A stretch of DNA of 64,000 nt from an uncultured Alphaproteobacteria bacterium (GCA_951812805.1 CATOSZ010000001.1:930001-994000), one strand, 5' to 3'; positions 17,137-26,931 are shown, numbered from the stretch's first letter. A program made the numbers and translations. The notes: generated from the letters alone by a model not told the origin.

Positions 17137-17489
17137 CACGCTGCGATCAACCAGGCCCGTGCCGCGTCTTCTTCGTTCAATTCGAAACGCCGGACCTCCG
17201 CCGCCCCGGCCTTGCGGCGGATCAGCAGCGAAATCCTGTCCTCGAACGCCTCGGGCGCCAGGACGGCGACACGGCGCGGCTGCCAGGCCTCGCCCAGCTC
17301 CGACGCCTCGGTCATGGCATCGACCGAGCCCTTGGCAAACTCGGACCAGTCCAACAACAGCCCACCCGGCGCTGTCTCGACCATGGCGAGCAGGTCCCCT
17401 ATTCGAGCAACGTCGCCGCGCTCGAAACTGCCCAACGGGCGAAGCCTCAACACCGCCGCACCGTCCAGTAACATAATGTCGATTGCCAT
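17136..17489 (-). CDS. small STAS/SpoIIAA-like protein
   Basis: A 117-residue protein, MAIDIMLLDGAAVLRLRPLG at the start. An alternating beta/alpha pattern (APGGLLLDWSEFAKGS, QPRRVAVLAPEAFEDRI) resembles the SpoIIAA-like STAS fold found in small alphaproteobacterial proteins. I chose the ATG at 17489 because AGGA precedes it closely. It is the first gene of a coupled pair with the luciferase-like oxidoreductase. Function unknown; the fold is inferred by pattern only. Confidence 0.6.
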   Translation of the reverse strand: MAIDIMLLDGAAVLRLRPLGSFERGDVARIGDLLAMVETAPGGLLLDWSEFAKGSVDAMTEASELGEAWQPRRVAVLAPEAFEDRISLLIRRKAGAAEVRRFELNEEDAARAWLIAA

Positions 17490-17602
17490 CGTTCCTGCCC
17501 CCTGCATGCCCGGGGAAGAGTCTAACGCTTTCCCGGGTTACACGCCAAAGGCTGTCGGCGGAGATCGACGGATGGCGCTATTCTGTCGTCCCGAATCACA
17601 GG

Positions 17603-19696
17603 ATGCCGCCGATGCCCACCGATACCGTGCCCGCCTTCGATACCGCCTCCCCGCTCGCCACCTGGCAAGGGCCGCTCGGCCTGCCGGAATTCGAACGTAT
17701 CGACGAAGGTGATTTCGAAGCGGCCTTCCAGGCAGCATTGCCGGCGCATCTGGCGGAGGTGCGGGCCATTGCGGAGAACGCCGAGCCGCCGACGTTCGCG
17801 AACACCATCGTCGCGCTCGAACGGGCGGGCGGGTTGTTGACCCGGGTCTCGAGCATCTTCTGGAACCTGGCAGGCGCGGACACCAGCGATACCCTCCAGG
17901 CCCTGGAACGCCGGCTCGCGCCAGAACTCGCGCGCCACCGGGCCGCCGTCACCATGAACCGTGGCCTCTTCGCTCGCATCGACCGGCTGTATGAAGCGCG
18001 GGAAAGGCTCGGCCTCGACGCGGAGGCCGCCCGGGTGCTGGAACTGACGTGGAAATCCTTCGTCCGCGCAGGCGCCCGGCTCGACGAGGACGAGCAGCGC
18101 CGCCTCGCCGCCATCAATGAACGGCTGGCCAGTCTCGCCACCGCGTTTTCGCAGAACGTGCTGGCCGACGAGGGCGAAGAGGCCCTGTTGCTCGACCACG
18201 GGGACGAGCTGGCGGGTCTTCCCGCCTCCCTCGTCGCCGCCATGGCCCAGGCGGCGGCCGAACGGGGTCACGAAGGCCGCCATGCCGTCACCCTTTCACG
18301 CTCGATCATCGAGCCGTTCCTGACCTTCTCCGCCCGGCGCGACCTGCGCGAGCGGGCCTTCAAGGCCTGGACCTCGCGGGGCGAGGGCGTGGGCGCGCGG
18401 GACAATCGCCCGTTGGTCGGCGAAACCGTGCGCCTGCGCGCGGAGAAGGCGGTGCTGCTCGGCTACGCGAGCTTCGCCCACTACAAGCTCGACGACACCA
18501 TGGCCAAGACGCCGGAGAATGTCCGCGACCTGCTGGAGACGGTCTGGGAAAAGGCGCGGACACGGGCGGGCGAAGAGACGGAGTTGTTGTCGTGTTTCAT
18601 CGCCGATGACGGCCACAATCACACCGTCGCCCCCTGGGACTGGCGTTATTACGCCGAAAAGGCACGGGCGGCGCTGTACGAGTTCGACGAGGCCGAGATC
18701 AAACCCTACCTGCAACTGGAGAACGTCATCGACGGTGCCTTCGATACCGCGGGCAAGCTGTTCGGCCTGAGCTTCCGGAAACGCGACGATATCACCGCCT
18801 ACCACCCGGATGTCCGCACCGTCGAAGTGCACGACGAAGCGGGCCACTGCATCGCGGTGTTCCTGGCGGACTATTTCGCCCGGCCGAGCAAGCGTTCCGG
18901 CGCCTGGATGAGCGACTTTCAGGAACAGCACAAGCTCGCGGGCACGCACGGCGACGCCGGTCAGCACGCGATCGTCGTCAACGTCATGAACTTCGCCAAG
19001 GCACCCGCGGGCGAGCCCGTCCTGCTCACCATGGACGATGCCCGGACGTTGTTCCATGAATTCGGCCACGCCCTGCACGGCATGCTGTCGGACGTCACCT
19101 ACCCCTCGATCTCCGGCACGTCGGTGGCCCGCGACTTCGTCGAGCTGCCTTCCCAGCTTTTCGAGCACTGGCTGAACGAGCCCGAGGTGCTGCAACGTTT
19201 CGCCCGCCATCACGAGACCGGCGCGACGATTCCCCAGGCCCTGCTGGAAAAGCTGCGCGCGGCGGAGACCTTCAACACCGGCTTCGCCAACGTCGAATTC
19301 ACCGCGTCGGCCCTGGTCGACATGGCCTTCCACACCCTCGACCCCGTGCAGGCGGCGGAGATCGATCCCATGGCCTTCCAGGCGGAAATCCTGGCCGATC
19401 TGGGGATGCCCGAGGCCATCGTCATGCGGCATGCGACGCCGCATTTCGGGCACGTCTTCGCCGGCGACGGTTATTCCGCGGGCTATTATTCCTACATGTG
19501 GTCCGGCGTGCTGGACGCCGACGCCTTCCAGGCCTTCCGCGAGGCGGGCGATGCCTTCGATGCCGACACGGCCCGTCGGTTGAAGCGGCATATCTATGCC
19601 ACCGGCGGCTCGCGCGACCCCGAGGCGGCCTACACCGCCTTCCGCGGCAAGCTGCCGACGGCGGACGCCCTGTTGGCGAAAGAGGGGCTGGCCTAG
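17603..19696 (+). CDS. M3-family zinc metallopeptidase (Dcp/oligopeptidase A-like)
   Basis: The 697-residue product carries the thimet-type active site TLFHEFGHALHGML (HEFGH at about residue 483, Zn ligands and catalytic Glu). Further family motifs are DWRYYAEKARAALYEFDEAE, TFNTGFANVEF and AGYYSYMWSGVLDADAF. These match peptidyl-dipeptidase Dcp and oligopeptidase A; the PWDWRYYAEK and long C-terminal blocks favour a Dcp-like enzyme. No signal peptide, so cytoplasmic peptide degradation is likely. Start ATG at 17603 (MPPMPTDTVPAF) with AGG just upstream; the second ATG at 17612 is also possible. The track start at 17483 lies upstream of any conserved sequence. Confidence 0.93.
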   Translation: MPPMPTDTVPAFDTASPLATWQGPLGLPEFERIDEGDFEAAFQAALPAHLAEVRAIAENAEPPTFANTIVALERAGGLLTRVSSIFWNLAGADTSDTLQALERRLAPELARHRAAVTMNRGLFARIDRLYEARERLGLDAEAARVLELTWKSFVRAGARLDEDEQRRLAAINERLASLATAFSQNVLADEGEEALLLDHGDELAGLPASLVAAMAQAAAERGHEGRHAVTLSRSIIEPFLTFSARRDLRERAFKAWTSRGEGVGARDNRPLVGETVRLRAEKAVLLGYASFAHYKLDDTMAKTPENVRDLLETVWEKARTRAGEETELLSCFIADDGHNHTVAPWDWRYYAEKARAALYEFDEAEIKPYLQLENVIDGAFDTAGKLFGLSFRKRDDITAYHPDVRTVEVHDEAGHCIAVFLADYFARPSKRSGAWMSDFQEQHKLAGTHGDAGQHAIVVNVMNFAKAPAGEPVLLTMDDARTLFHEFGHALHGMLSDVTYPSISGTSVARDFVELPSQLFEHWLNEPEVLQRFARHHETGATIPQALLEKLRAAETFNTGFANVEFTASALVDMAFHTLDPVQAAEIDPMAFQAEILADLGMPEAIVMRHATPHFGHVFAGDGYSAGYYSYMWSGVLDADAFQAFREAGDAFDADTARRLKRHIYATGGSRDPEAAYTAFRGKLPTADALLAKEGLA

Positions 19697-19722
19697 GTTC
19701 GGGCGATAAGGTGGGGGGAGGC

Positions 19723-20421
19723 ATGGCGACGTCGAGACCTCGCGAGACCGAACTCTATCCCCCGATCAAGCGCCTGCTCGAAGAGCAGGGCTACGAGGTG
19801 AAGAGCGAGATCGGCGCCGCCGATGTGGTCGCGGTGCGCGAGGGCGAGGCGCCGGTCGTCGTCGAACTCAAGACCGGCTTCGCGCTGTCGCTGTTCCATC
19901 AGGGAATCGAACGTCAGCGTCTGACGGATGCGGTCTACATCGCCGTCCCGCTCGGCAAGGGCCGGGCGTTCCGGCTGTCGGTGCGCAACAACAAGAAGCT
20001 GTGCCGCCGTCTCGGGCTGGGATTGATCACGGTGCGTCTCGAGGATGGATTGACTCAGATCCATTGCGACCCGGCCCCTTACCAGCCCCGCCGGGCCAAG
20101 GCCGCGCGCGGTCGCCTGCTGCGGGAATTCGCCAGGCGGGTCGGCGATCCGAATTCCGGCGGGGCCACACGGCAAGGCCTGATGACCGCCTATCGTCAGG
20201 ACGCGTTGCGCTGCGTGCGCTTCCTCCAAAAACACGGGCCGACGAAGGCCTCGGAGGTGGCGGCGCGGACCGGCGTGGCACAAGCGCGCCGCCTGATGGC
20301 CGACGATCACTACGGCTGGTTCGAGCGGGTCGAAAGGGGCATCTATGGGTTGAGCCCGAAGGGCGTTGCCGCCACTGCCGAATTCGCCGACGCGATCGCC
20401 GCCTTGAACGATGCGGATTGA
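19723..20421 (+). CDS. DUF2161 PD-(D/E)XK phosphodiesterase-like protein
   Basis: A 232-residue protein with a nuclease-like core near the N-terminus: YEVKSEIGAADVVAVREGEA then PVVVELKTGFALSLFHQ. This places a D at about 34 and an E-L-K at about 48-50, the PD-(D/E)XK signature of the DUF2161 family. A winged-helix-like C-terminus follows (LRCVRFLQKHGPTKASEVAA). The ATG at 19723 has GGGGGGAGGC upstream. The substrate is not known; a role in nucleic acid repair or restriction is a guess. It lies 26 bp downstream of the M3 peptidase in the same direction. Confidence 0.75.
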   Translation: MATSRPRETELYPPIKRLLEEQGYEVKSEIGAADVVAVREGEAPVVVELKTGFALSLFHQGIERQRLTDAVYIAVPLGKGRAFRLSVRNNKKLCRRLGLGLITVRLEDGLTQIHCDPAPYQPRRAKAARGRLLREFARRVGDPNSGGATRQGLMTAYRQDALRCVRFLQKHGPTKASEVAARTGVAQARRLMADDHYGWFERVERGIYGLSPKGVAATAEFADAIAALNDAD

Positions 20422-20468
20422 TATTGCCGACCGGCTTCGGTCATGATCCCCGGGGAGGATCGCAAACG

Positions 20469-20648
20469 ATGGACTTCGAGACCTTCAGACAGCGCCTGGC
20501 CGAGGCCGGGCTGAGCCGAGACGACGACGAGCTGCGGCGGATGTTCAAGGCCCTGCCGGCGTTCGACGCCATGCGGGCCCGGGTGCAGCGACGTCTCTCG
20601 CCGGAAGACGAGCCGGCGCATGTCTTCCGCGCGGAGCCACCGCGATGA
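20469..20648 (+). CDS. small GatC/AtzG-like partner of the amidase
   Basis: A 59-residue protein (MDFETFRQRLAEAGLSRDDD ... EDEPAHVFRAEPP). Its helical N-terminus and the C-terminal DEPAHVFRAE resemble GatC and the AtzG (DUF4089) subunits, which wrap around and stabilise amidase-signature enzymes such as GatA and AtzE. Its stop overlaps the amidase start (ATGA), a typical arrangement for such pairs. The ORF is hidden inside the 20001-20648 track line. Family placement is inference from length, motif and context. Confidence 0.6.
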   Translation: MDFETFRQRLAEAGLSRDDDELRRMFKALPAFDAMRARVQRRLSPEDEPAHVFRAEPPR

Positions 20649-21921
20649 GGGCGAACGATCTCTGCCATCTGGGCATCGCCGAGGCCGCCGGGTTGATCGC
20701 GGCGCGGCAGCTCTCGCCCGTCGAACTGACGGAGGCCTTCCTGGCGCGGATCGAGCAGTTGAATCCGACGTTGTTTGCCTACGTCCAGGTCACGGCGGAT
20801 CGGGCCCGGGCGGACGCCGCGCGGGCCGAGGCTGAAATTGCCGACGGGAGATATCGCGGGCCGCTGCACGGCATCCCGATCGGCCTCAAGGACATCTACG
20901 ACACCGGCGGCATCGCCACGACGTCGTCCTCGCATCTGCATGGGCAACGGGTGCCGGCCGCCGACGCGGAAACCACCGCCCGGCTGGCGGCGGCGGGGGC
21001 CGTCCTGCTCGGCAAGTTGACGACCCATGAATTCGCCTTCGGCGGCCCGTCCTGGGACCTGCCGACGCCACCGGCGGTGAACCCCTGGAAGGCGGGGCAT
21101 TTCACCGGCGGCTCCTCCAGCGGGTCCGGTGCGGCGACGGCGGCCGGCCTCGCCATGGGCACGATGGGCTCGGACACCGGCGGCTCGATCCGTCTGCCCG
21201 CCTTCTTTTGCGGCATTACCGGCTTGAAGCCGACCTATGGCCGCGTTTCGCGACGTGGCGTCATGCCGCTCGCCTATTCGCTCGATCACTGCGGGCCGAT
21301 GACCTGGGACGTCCGCGACTGTGCGCTGATGATGAACGCGCTCGCCGGCCACGACCCGCTCGATCCGGCCTCGGCCGACGTGGCGGTGCCGGACTTCACC
21401 GCCGGCCTCGATGCCGACATCGCCGGCAAGCGCGTCGGGCTGATACGCCATTTCTACGATGGTGACGGCGACGCCCAGGCCGCGATGCGGGACGCCATGG
21501 ACGACGCGGTCCGGGTCTTCGGCGACCTCGGCGCCATCGTCGAAGAGGTCACCTTGTCGCCGCTGCAGGATTATCACGCCTGCAACTTCATGATCATGCT
21601 GTCGGAAGCATTTTCCATTCACCACAAAGACTTGAGCGAAAGCCCTGAAAAATACGGCGAGGTGTTTCGCGAACGCGTCGGCCTCGGCGCCCTGATCTCC
21701 GGCCTCGATTACGTGCAGGCGACGCGGCTGCGCCGGATCCTGACGGCGGAGATGACCGCGGCGCTCGAGCAATATGACGTCCTGGTGACGGCAGGTGGCT
21801 GGGGGCCGGCGCCGCCCTTAAGGGCGATGGAGACGTTCTACGTCTTCGAGACGCCGCTGCTGACCTCGCCCTTCAACGTGACGGGCTTGCCGGCGATCTC
21901 CGTCTGCAACGGCTTCAGTGC
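20645..21921 (+). pseudogene. amidase-signature hydrolase, 5' part (interrupted by ISAs1)
   Basis: The first 425 codons of an amidase-signature enzyme. The catalytic Lys lies in HGIPIGLKDIYDTGG (about residue 82), the cis-Ser/Gly-rich loop is GHFTGGSSSGSGAATAAG, and the nucleophile Ser is in SDTGGSIRLPA (about 181). The frame is intact up to SVCNGFSA, where ISAs1 copy 2 begins at 21922. The 3' part resumes at 25772. Removing the insertion and one 10-bp duplication restores 1401 bp, 466 residues, in frame. As it stands the C-terminal 41 residues are replaced by IS-encoded sequence and the enzyme is probably inactive. Confidence 0.9.
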
Positions 21922-22020
21922 CAGGGGAATCGCATTTGGAATTGCCTTGACGTGCGTGTTTGATCTTGAGGTATTGGCGCGAATCGATTCTACCCGGTCT
22001 TTTCACGGGTGGAGGTTGCG

Positions 22021-23059
22021 ATGGAAGGCTTTCTGGAGTGCTTTGAGGGTCTCGAGGATCCGCGGACTGGCAATGCCGGGCGTCACGATCTGCTGGAGAT
22101 CTTGACGATCGCCCTGTGCACGGTCCTCTCGGGCGGTCAGACGGCGGTCGACATGGCGATCTTCGCGCGTGAAAAGGAGGCGTTCCTGCGGGAATTTCTC
22201 GTACTCGAACATGGCGTGCCGAGCCACGACACCTTCAGCCGGGTGTTCCGGTTGCTGGATCCGGAGGCGTTCGGCGCCTGCTTCCAGCGCTTCATGGCGC
22301 GCTTTTCCGAGACCTGCCAAGGGGTCATTGCGATCGACGGCAAGGTGGTGCGGCGATCCTACGACAAGGCGAGCGGCACGTCGGCGCTGCATATGGTCTC
22401 GGCCTGGGGCTGTGATCAGCGGCTGGTGTTGGGGCAAGTCGCCACCGACGCCAAGTCCAACGAGATCACCGCCGTGCCGAAGCTGTTGAAACTATTGAGC
22501 CTCGAGGGGACGATCGTGACCGTGGACGCCCTCAATTGCCAGCGCGCCATCGCCAGCCAGATTATCGAGCAGGGGGGTGACTACGCCCTGGCGTTGAAGG
22601 GCAATCAAGGCACGCTGCATGACGACGTGAGAACCTTCCTCGACGATCCGAAAGCCGAAGCGACCACCACCGACACCACGGTCGATGGCGATCATGGCCG
22701 CATCGAGACCCGTGCCGCTCTCGTCTCCAGCCACGTCGAGTGGCTGCAAGAGCGCCATCATTGGCCGGGCCTGAAGGCGGTCGCCAAAGTCACCCGGACC
22801 CGCGAGTGCGCGGAGAAGACGTCGAGCGAAACCGCCTACTACCTGCTCAGCCAGCCGCTCGACGCCGAGCGCTTCAATCCCGTTGCCCGGGCGCACTGGG
22901 GGGTCGAAAACCGCCTGCACTGGTGCCTCGATGTCCAAATGAACGAAGACCAAGACAGAACCCGCAAGGACAATGGACCGCACAATCTCGCCGTCCTGCG
23001 CCACATGGCGCTCAATGTCATGCGAAAGGATCCACGAAAAGACTCGCTGCGCGCCAAGT
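22021..23059 (+). pseudogene. ISAs1 transposase copy 2, 5' part (interrupted)
   Basis: The translation is identical to the copy 1 transposase up to DSLRAK, 346 codons in. There an IS21-family element has inserted at CCAAGT. The last 18 codons (FKIAAWNNDYLLSLLGKF) lie at 25691-25746. The disrupted frame continues into the IS21 left end and terminates at 23172, giving a chimeric C-terminus. Start chosen at ATG 22021 behind GGTGGAGG. The catalytic region is intact, so some activity cannot be excluded. Confidence 0.9.
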
Positions 23060-23154
23060 TGCGCGTTTCGGAAAGTCCCGGACACCGATTACGGAAAGTC
23101 CTGGCCAGAGATTTCAGTAAGTCGCGGCCAGTGATTCCGGAAAGTCCCGGACAG
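23060..23154. repeat. multiple terminal repeats, IS21 copy A left end
   Basis: Four related units of about 20-25 bp (TTTCGGAAAGTCCCGGACA, ATTACGGAAAGTCCTGGCCA, TTTCAGTAAGTCGCGGCCA, ATTCCGGAAAGTCCCGGACA) lie in tandem. Such repeats are typical IstA-binding sites at IS21 ends. About three matching inverted units lie at the right end (25610-25684). Confidence 0.8.
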
Positions 23155-23231
23155 CATCACGGGGCGATCTGAGTTCAGCTTTCGGGTGCGCCGTCTCGGC
23201 GTCTACCTCTTGGCTTTTGCCGGGAGGGGAC

Positions 23232-24785
23232 ATGCCCAGACGGAAGCAGACGAGACGAACGACGGTGAGAGATGCACGAACGATCCTGCGGCTGACGCAT
23301 GACCAAGGCCTCTCGGCGCGAGAGGTGGCGGAACGGCTGAAGGTCTCCAAGACGACAGTGTCGACCTATTTGCTGCGGGCCCGCGAGGTCGGCCTTACCG
23401 CCTGGCCGCTGCCGGCGGAATACGAGGACGACGCGGTCCTGCAAGAGACGCTGTTCCGCCGCATGGGCCGGCCCCCGCGCGACAGGTGCGAGCCGCACTG
23501 GCCGACGGTCGCGGCCGAGCTGAAGCGCAAGGGGGTGACGCTGACCCTGCTCTGGCAGGAATACCGCGCCTCACATCCCGATGGCTACGGCTACACCTGG
23601 TTCTGCGAAGCCTTCACGGCGTTCAAGCGGCGCACCGGCGCCACCTGGCGCAACCGCCACGAGGCCGGTGCGGTCATGCAGACCGATTATGCCGGCCAGA
23701 CGGTGGACATCGTCGACCCCGAGACCGGCGAGGTGCACGACGCGCAGATCTTCGTCGCCGTGCTGGGCGCTTCCTCGCTCACCTTCGCCACCGCCAGCCT
23801 GACCCAGCGCCTGCCCGACTGGGTCGCCGGACAATGCCGGGCGCTCGCCTACTTCGGCGGCGTGCCCAAGAGCATCGTCTGCGATAACCTCAAGGCCGGC
23901 GTCGCCAAGCCGCTCTGGTTCGAGCCGACCCTCAACCCGACCTTCGCCGCGCTCGCCGAGCACTACGACACCACCGTCCTGCCGACCCGGGTCCGCAAGC
24001 CGCGCGACAAGGCCAAGGTCGAAGTCGCCGTCCAGGTCGTCGAGCGCTGGATCCTGGCAAGACTGCGCAATACGCGCTTCTTCTCCCTCGACCAGCTCAA
24101 CCGGGCGATCCGCGACCTCCTCGAGGAGCTCAACGAGCGGCCCATGCGCAACCTTGGAAAGAGCCGGCGCCAGATGTTCGAGGCCATCGAGCGCGAGGCC
24201 CTGGCACCCCTGCCGACGACGCCCTTCGAATATGCCGAATGGAAGACCGCCAAGGTCCATTCCGACTATCACGTCGACGTCGAGCGCAGCTTCTACTCCG
24301 TGCCGCACGGCCTGATCGGCCGCAAGGTCCAAGTCCGGCTCACTCACCGCACGGTCGAGATCTTCCACAACCACAAGCGCGTCGCCAGCCATCTCCGCCG
24401 CTCACCGCATGGCGGCCATGCCACGATCCCGGCCCACATGCCCAAGGCGCACCAGCGCTATGCCGAGCGAACGCCACAAAGCCTGATCGACCAGGCCAGC
24501 CGCATCGGCCCCAACGCCGCCCTCCTGGTCGAGCGGATGATCCGCGATCGGCCCCATCCCGAGCAAGGCTATCGCAGCGCCATGGGCGTCTTGTCGCTCG
24601 CCCGCCGATACGAACCGGAACGCGTCGAGGCCGCCTGCGCACGCGCGCTCACCATCAACACGACCAGCTACTCATCGCTCGCCGCCATCCTCAAGTCCGG
24701 CCTCGATCGCACACGCCCCGAGCGCGAACCGCTTCTGCCGCTGCCGCCACACACCAACATCCGCGGCCCCGGCTACTACCGATAA
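23232..24785 (+). CDS. istA: IS21-family transposase IstA (copy A)
   Basis: The 517-residue DDE transposase of the IS21 pair. An N-terminal HTH ([21 protein letters not shown]) is followed by the rve-type catalytic core, including [20 protein letters not shown] and [20 protein letters not shown]-terminal Mu-transposase-like domain ([20 protein letters not shown]) completes it. The ATG at 23232 follows GGGAGGGG, so I prefer it to the TTG at 23217. It acts with IstB, encoded 17 bp downstream. Confidence 0.94.
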   Translation: MPRRKQTRRTTVRDARTILRLTHDQGLSAREVAERLKVSKTTVSTYLLRAREVGLTAWPLPAEYEDDAVLQETLFRRMGRPPRDRCEPHWPTVAAELKRKGVTLTLLWQEYRASHPDGYGYTWFCEAFTAFKRRTGATWRNRHEAGAVMQTDYAGQTVDIVDPETGEVHDAQIFVAVLGASSLTFATASLTQRLPDWVAGQCRALAYFGGVPKSIVCDNLKAGVAKPLWFEPTLNPTFAALAEHYDTTVLPTRVRKPRDKAKVEVAVQVVERWILARLRNTRFFSLDQLNRAIRDLLEELNERPMRNLGKSRRQMFEAIEREALAPLPTTPFEYAEWKTAKVHSDYHVDVERSFYSVPHGLIGRKVQVRLTHRTVEIFHNHKRVASHLRRSPHGGHATIPAHMPKAHQRYAERTPQSLIDQASRIGPNAALLVERMIRDRPHPEQGYRSAMGVLSLARRYEPERVEAACARALTINTTSYSSLAAILKSGLDRTRPEREPLLPLPPHTNIRGPGYYR

Positions 24786-24802
24786 CCAGGAGAAGACACC
24801 TC

Positions 24803-25579
24803 ATGCTGACACACCCGACCCTCGACCAGATGCAGGCCCTCGGCTTCAAGGGCATGGCAGAGGCTTACCGCGACATGGCCGAGCGAGGCCAATCATCGGA
24901 ATTGAACCGCGAGGACTGGCTCGCCCTCATGCTCGACCGCGAGGCCGCCACCCGCGCCGACAAGCGCCTCGCCAACCGCCTCAGACAGGCCAGGCTACGC
25001 TTCCCCGAGGCCTGCATCGAGGACATCGACTTCGCCGCCGAACGAGGCCTCGACCGCCGCGCCGTCCTCTCTCTCGCCCAGGGCGTCTGGCTCAAGGCAC
25101 ACGAGAACCTCATCGTCACCGGCCAGACCGGAACCGGCAAGACATGGCTCGCCTGTGCCATCGCCCATCAGGCCGCCAGGCTCGATCATTCCGTCCTCTA
25201 CGTCCGCATGCCCAGGCTCTTCGAGGACCTCGCCATGGCCCGCCTCGACGGCCGGCTGCCCCGCCTGATCGACCGCCTCGCCCGGGTCCAGCTGCTCGTC
25301 CTCGACGACTGGGGAACCCATGGCCTGACCGACCGCCAGCGCCTCGATCTCCTGGAAATCTGCGAGGAACGATACCACCGACGCTCAACCCTCATCACCG
25401 CGCAGATCCCCGTGACCGCCTGGCACGACCTGATCGGCGAGGCCACCATCGCCGACGCCATCCTCGACCGCGTCATCCACAACGCCCACCGCATCGGCTT
25501 GAAAGGCGACAGCATGCGAAAGAAGAAATCGACGACCGACTTGACCCAGCCAACCACAACGGAAAACAATCCCGACTGA
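24803..25579 (+). CDS. istB: IS21-family helper ATPase IstB (copy A)
   Basis: A 258-residue AAA+ ATPase related to DnaC, required for IS21 transposition and target choice. Walker A is [11 protein letters not shown], Walker B is [12 protein letters not shown], and there is a sensor-like [10 protein letters not shown]. The start ATG at 24803 follows CAGGAGAAG. The longer track ORF (24239-25579) is an artefact of an open upstream frame inside istA. Confidence 0.94.
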   Translation: MLTHPTLDQMQALGFKGMAEAYRDMAERGQSSELNREDWLALMLDREAATRADKRLANRLRQARLRFPEACIEDIDFAAERGLDRRAVLSLAQGVWLKAHENLIVTGQTGTGKTWLACAIAHQAARLDHSVLYVRMPRLFEDLAMARLDGRLPRLIDRLARVQLLVLDDWGTHGLTDRQRLDLLEICEERYHRRSTLITAQIPVTAWHDLIGEATIADAILDRVIHNAHRIGLKGDSMRKKKSTTDLTQPTTTENNPD

Positions 25580-25690
25580 CGGCAACAAGGCACCCGAAGC
25601 CAAACTCCCGGAACCGGCCGGGACTTTATGAAATCGGTGGCCAGGACTTACTGAAACCGCCGTCCGGAACTACCGAAATCCGCACCAAGT

Positions 25691-25746
25691 TCAAAATCGC
25701 CGCTTGGAACAACGACTATCTCCTGTCACTCCTCGGCAAATTCTGA
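25691..25746 (+). pseudogene. ISAs1 transposase copy 2, 3' end
   Basis: The last 18 codons of the interrupted ISAs1 transposase (FKIAAWNNDYLLSLLGKF then TGA), matching the end of copy 1. It joins the part at 22021-23059 once the IS21 element and one CCAAGT are removed. Confidence 0.88.
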
Positions 25747-25771
25747 AATGCGATTGCCCTGGCTTCAGTGC

Positions 25772-25895
25772 GGAGGGGCTGCCGCTCGGCATGCAGATCG
25801 CCGGGCGCGCCTTCGACGAGGCGGGCGTTTTGGCCGTCGCGGCCGCGCACGAACGGGCAACCCCCTACCGGGAACGCCGACCCGCCTTGGATTGA
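25772..25895 (+). pseudogene. amidase-signature hydrolase, 3' part
   Basis: The C-terminal 40 codons of the interrupted amidase, reading EGLPLGMQIAGRAFDEAGVL, the usual GLPxGxQ(I/L)xG block of amidase-signature enzymes, through to the TGA at 25895. It follows directly on the second GCTTCAGTGC duplication and is in frame with the 5' part at 20645-21921. Confidence 0.9.
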
Positions 25896-25899
25896 GGGC

Positions 25900-26931
25900 T
25901 TACCCTGGCCAGTGCGAGCCGACCTTCGTCGCCAGCCAGTGCAGCAACGCGGCATTGACCTCGGCCGGGCGTTCCTGGGCCATCCAATGGCCGGAGTCGA
26001 TCACCCGTTCGTCGAGATCACGGCAATAAGCCCGCATCGGTTCGGCGAGCGTCGAGGTCACGGTCTCGCAGGTGTAGTCGTAGCGGCCGTGCAGGAACAG
26101 CACGGGCAGGTCCAAGTAGCCCTCGTTCCGCGCTTGCGCTGCGTGGATCCCGTTGGCCTCGTGGTTCATATAGTAGGAACAGGGCCCGAAGAAGCCGTTC
26201 CGCGCTAAAGCCTCGGCGTAGGCTCGCGCCTCGTCCTCGCTGACCACGTCGCCGTCGCGGGGAACGTCGGGAGCCGCCGTGCCGGGGCCGAACCAGCCGC
26301 CGTTCTTGCGCACGTAGGCGGTGCGCGAGGGACGCCCCTGCCCCGCCGGATCGCCCTTGCGGAACAGCACCTTGATCGTGTTGTAGGGATTGGCGTCGAG
26401 ACCGGCGACGGCGGCCTGGAAATTCTCCTGATAGAACAGCTGGTATTCCCACTGTCCGGCCGGAAATTCGTCTTCCGGATAGACGGTGCGGTCCACCTGT
26501 TTCAGGGCCCCGGCCAGCAGATTGTCGAGGCCGAGGTAAGGCACGCAGAGATTGGCGACGGCGATGCAACTCTCGGGGTGATGGCTCGCCAGGCCCCACA
26601 CGGTCGGGCTGCCCCAATCGTGGCCGACCCAGACGGCCCGCTCGGCCCCCAGGCCGTCCAACAGGCGAAGCATGTCGGCGACGACCAGCTCCTGGGCATA
26701 GTCTTCGTTGCGCTCGTAGATGGTGGAGCGGCCATAGCCCCGCATATCCGGCGCCACGGCACGGAAGCCGAGGCCGGCCAAGACCGGCAACTGGTGGCGC
26801 CAGCTGATCGCCTGTTCCGGCCAGCCGTGGACGAAGACGATCAGGGGGCCGTCTTCCGGTCCGGCGGCCAGATAGAAGGTCGTGTGGCCATCGGCCGTGT
26901 AGGTATGCTCGCCAACGCTGGTGATCGACAT
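25900..26931 (-). CDS. alpha/beta hydrolase, epoxide-hydrolase-like
   Basis: A 343-residue alpha/beta hydrolase. The oxyanion-hole motif is VFVHGWPEQAISWRHQ (residues 35-39), PDMRGYGRST follows, the nucleophile Asp lies in WVGHDWGSPTVWG (D105) and the catalytic His in IDSGHWMAQERP. The D nucleophile with HGWPE and a cap rich in Tyr is typical of soluble epoxide hydrolases, although haloalkane-dehalogenase-like activity is not excluded. It converges on the amidase remnant with 4 bp between stops, and is divergent from the phytanoyl-CoA dioxygenase-like gene about 90 bp away. Confidence 0.9.
   Translation of the reverse strand: MSITSVGEHTYTADGHTTFYLAAGPEDGPLIVFVHGWPEQAISWRHQLPVLAGLGFRAVAPDMRGYGRSTIYERNEDYAQELVVADMLRLLDGLGAERAVWVGHDWGSPTVWGLASHHPESCIAVANLCVPYLGLDNLLAGALKQVDRTVYPEDEFPAGQWEYQLFYQENFQAAVAGLDANPYNTIKVLFRKGDPAGQGRPSRTAYVRKNGGWFGPGTAAPDVPRDGDVVSEDEARAYAEALARNGFFGPCSYYMNHEANGIHAAQARNEGYLDLPVLFLHGRYDYTCETVTSTLAEPMRAYCRDLDERVIDSGHWMAQERPAEVNAALLHWLATKVGSHWPG

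Larger units (their letters stand above)
23060..25684 (+). mobile_element. IS21-family element, copy A (2625 bp)
   Basis: The ends are TGCGCGTTTCGG and, read inward from the right, TGCGGATTTCGG, in the TG...CA form of IS21 elements. It is flanked by CCAAGT (23054-23059 and 25685-25690). It contains istA and istB. Copy B at 51403-54027 has the same length and identical deduced proteins in the opposite orientation. Insertion is inside the ISAs1 copy 2 transposase. Confidence 0.92.
21922..25761 (+). mobile_element. ISAs1-family element copy 2, itself split by an IS21-family element
   Basis: It begins CAGGGGAATCGCATTT and ends AAATGCGATTGCCCTG, the same ends as copy 1. The flanking 10-bp duplication is GCTTCAGTGC (21912-21921 and 25762-25771), both copies inside the amidase gene. 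Subtracting the nested IS21 element (23060-25684) and one 6-bp duplication leaves 1209 bp, exactly the length of copy 1. Orientation is opposite to copy 1. Confidence 0.93.

Noticed and set aside
24239-25579. 446-codon ORF as a longer IstB
   Set aside because: The first 188 codons lie in istA in another frame; the AGGAG-preceded ATG at 24803 gives the normal IstB. The same applies to 51508-52848.
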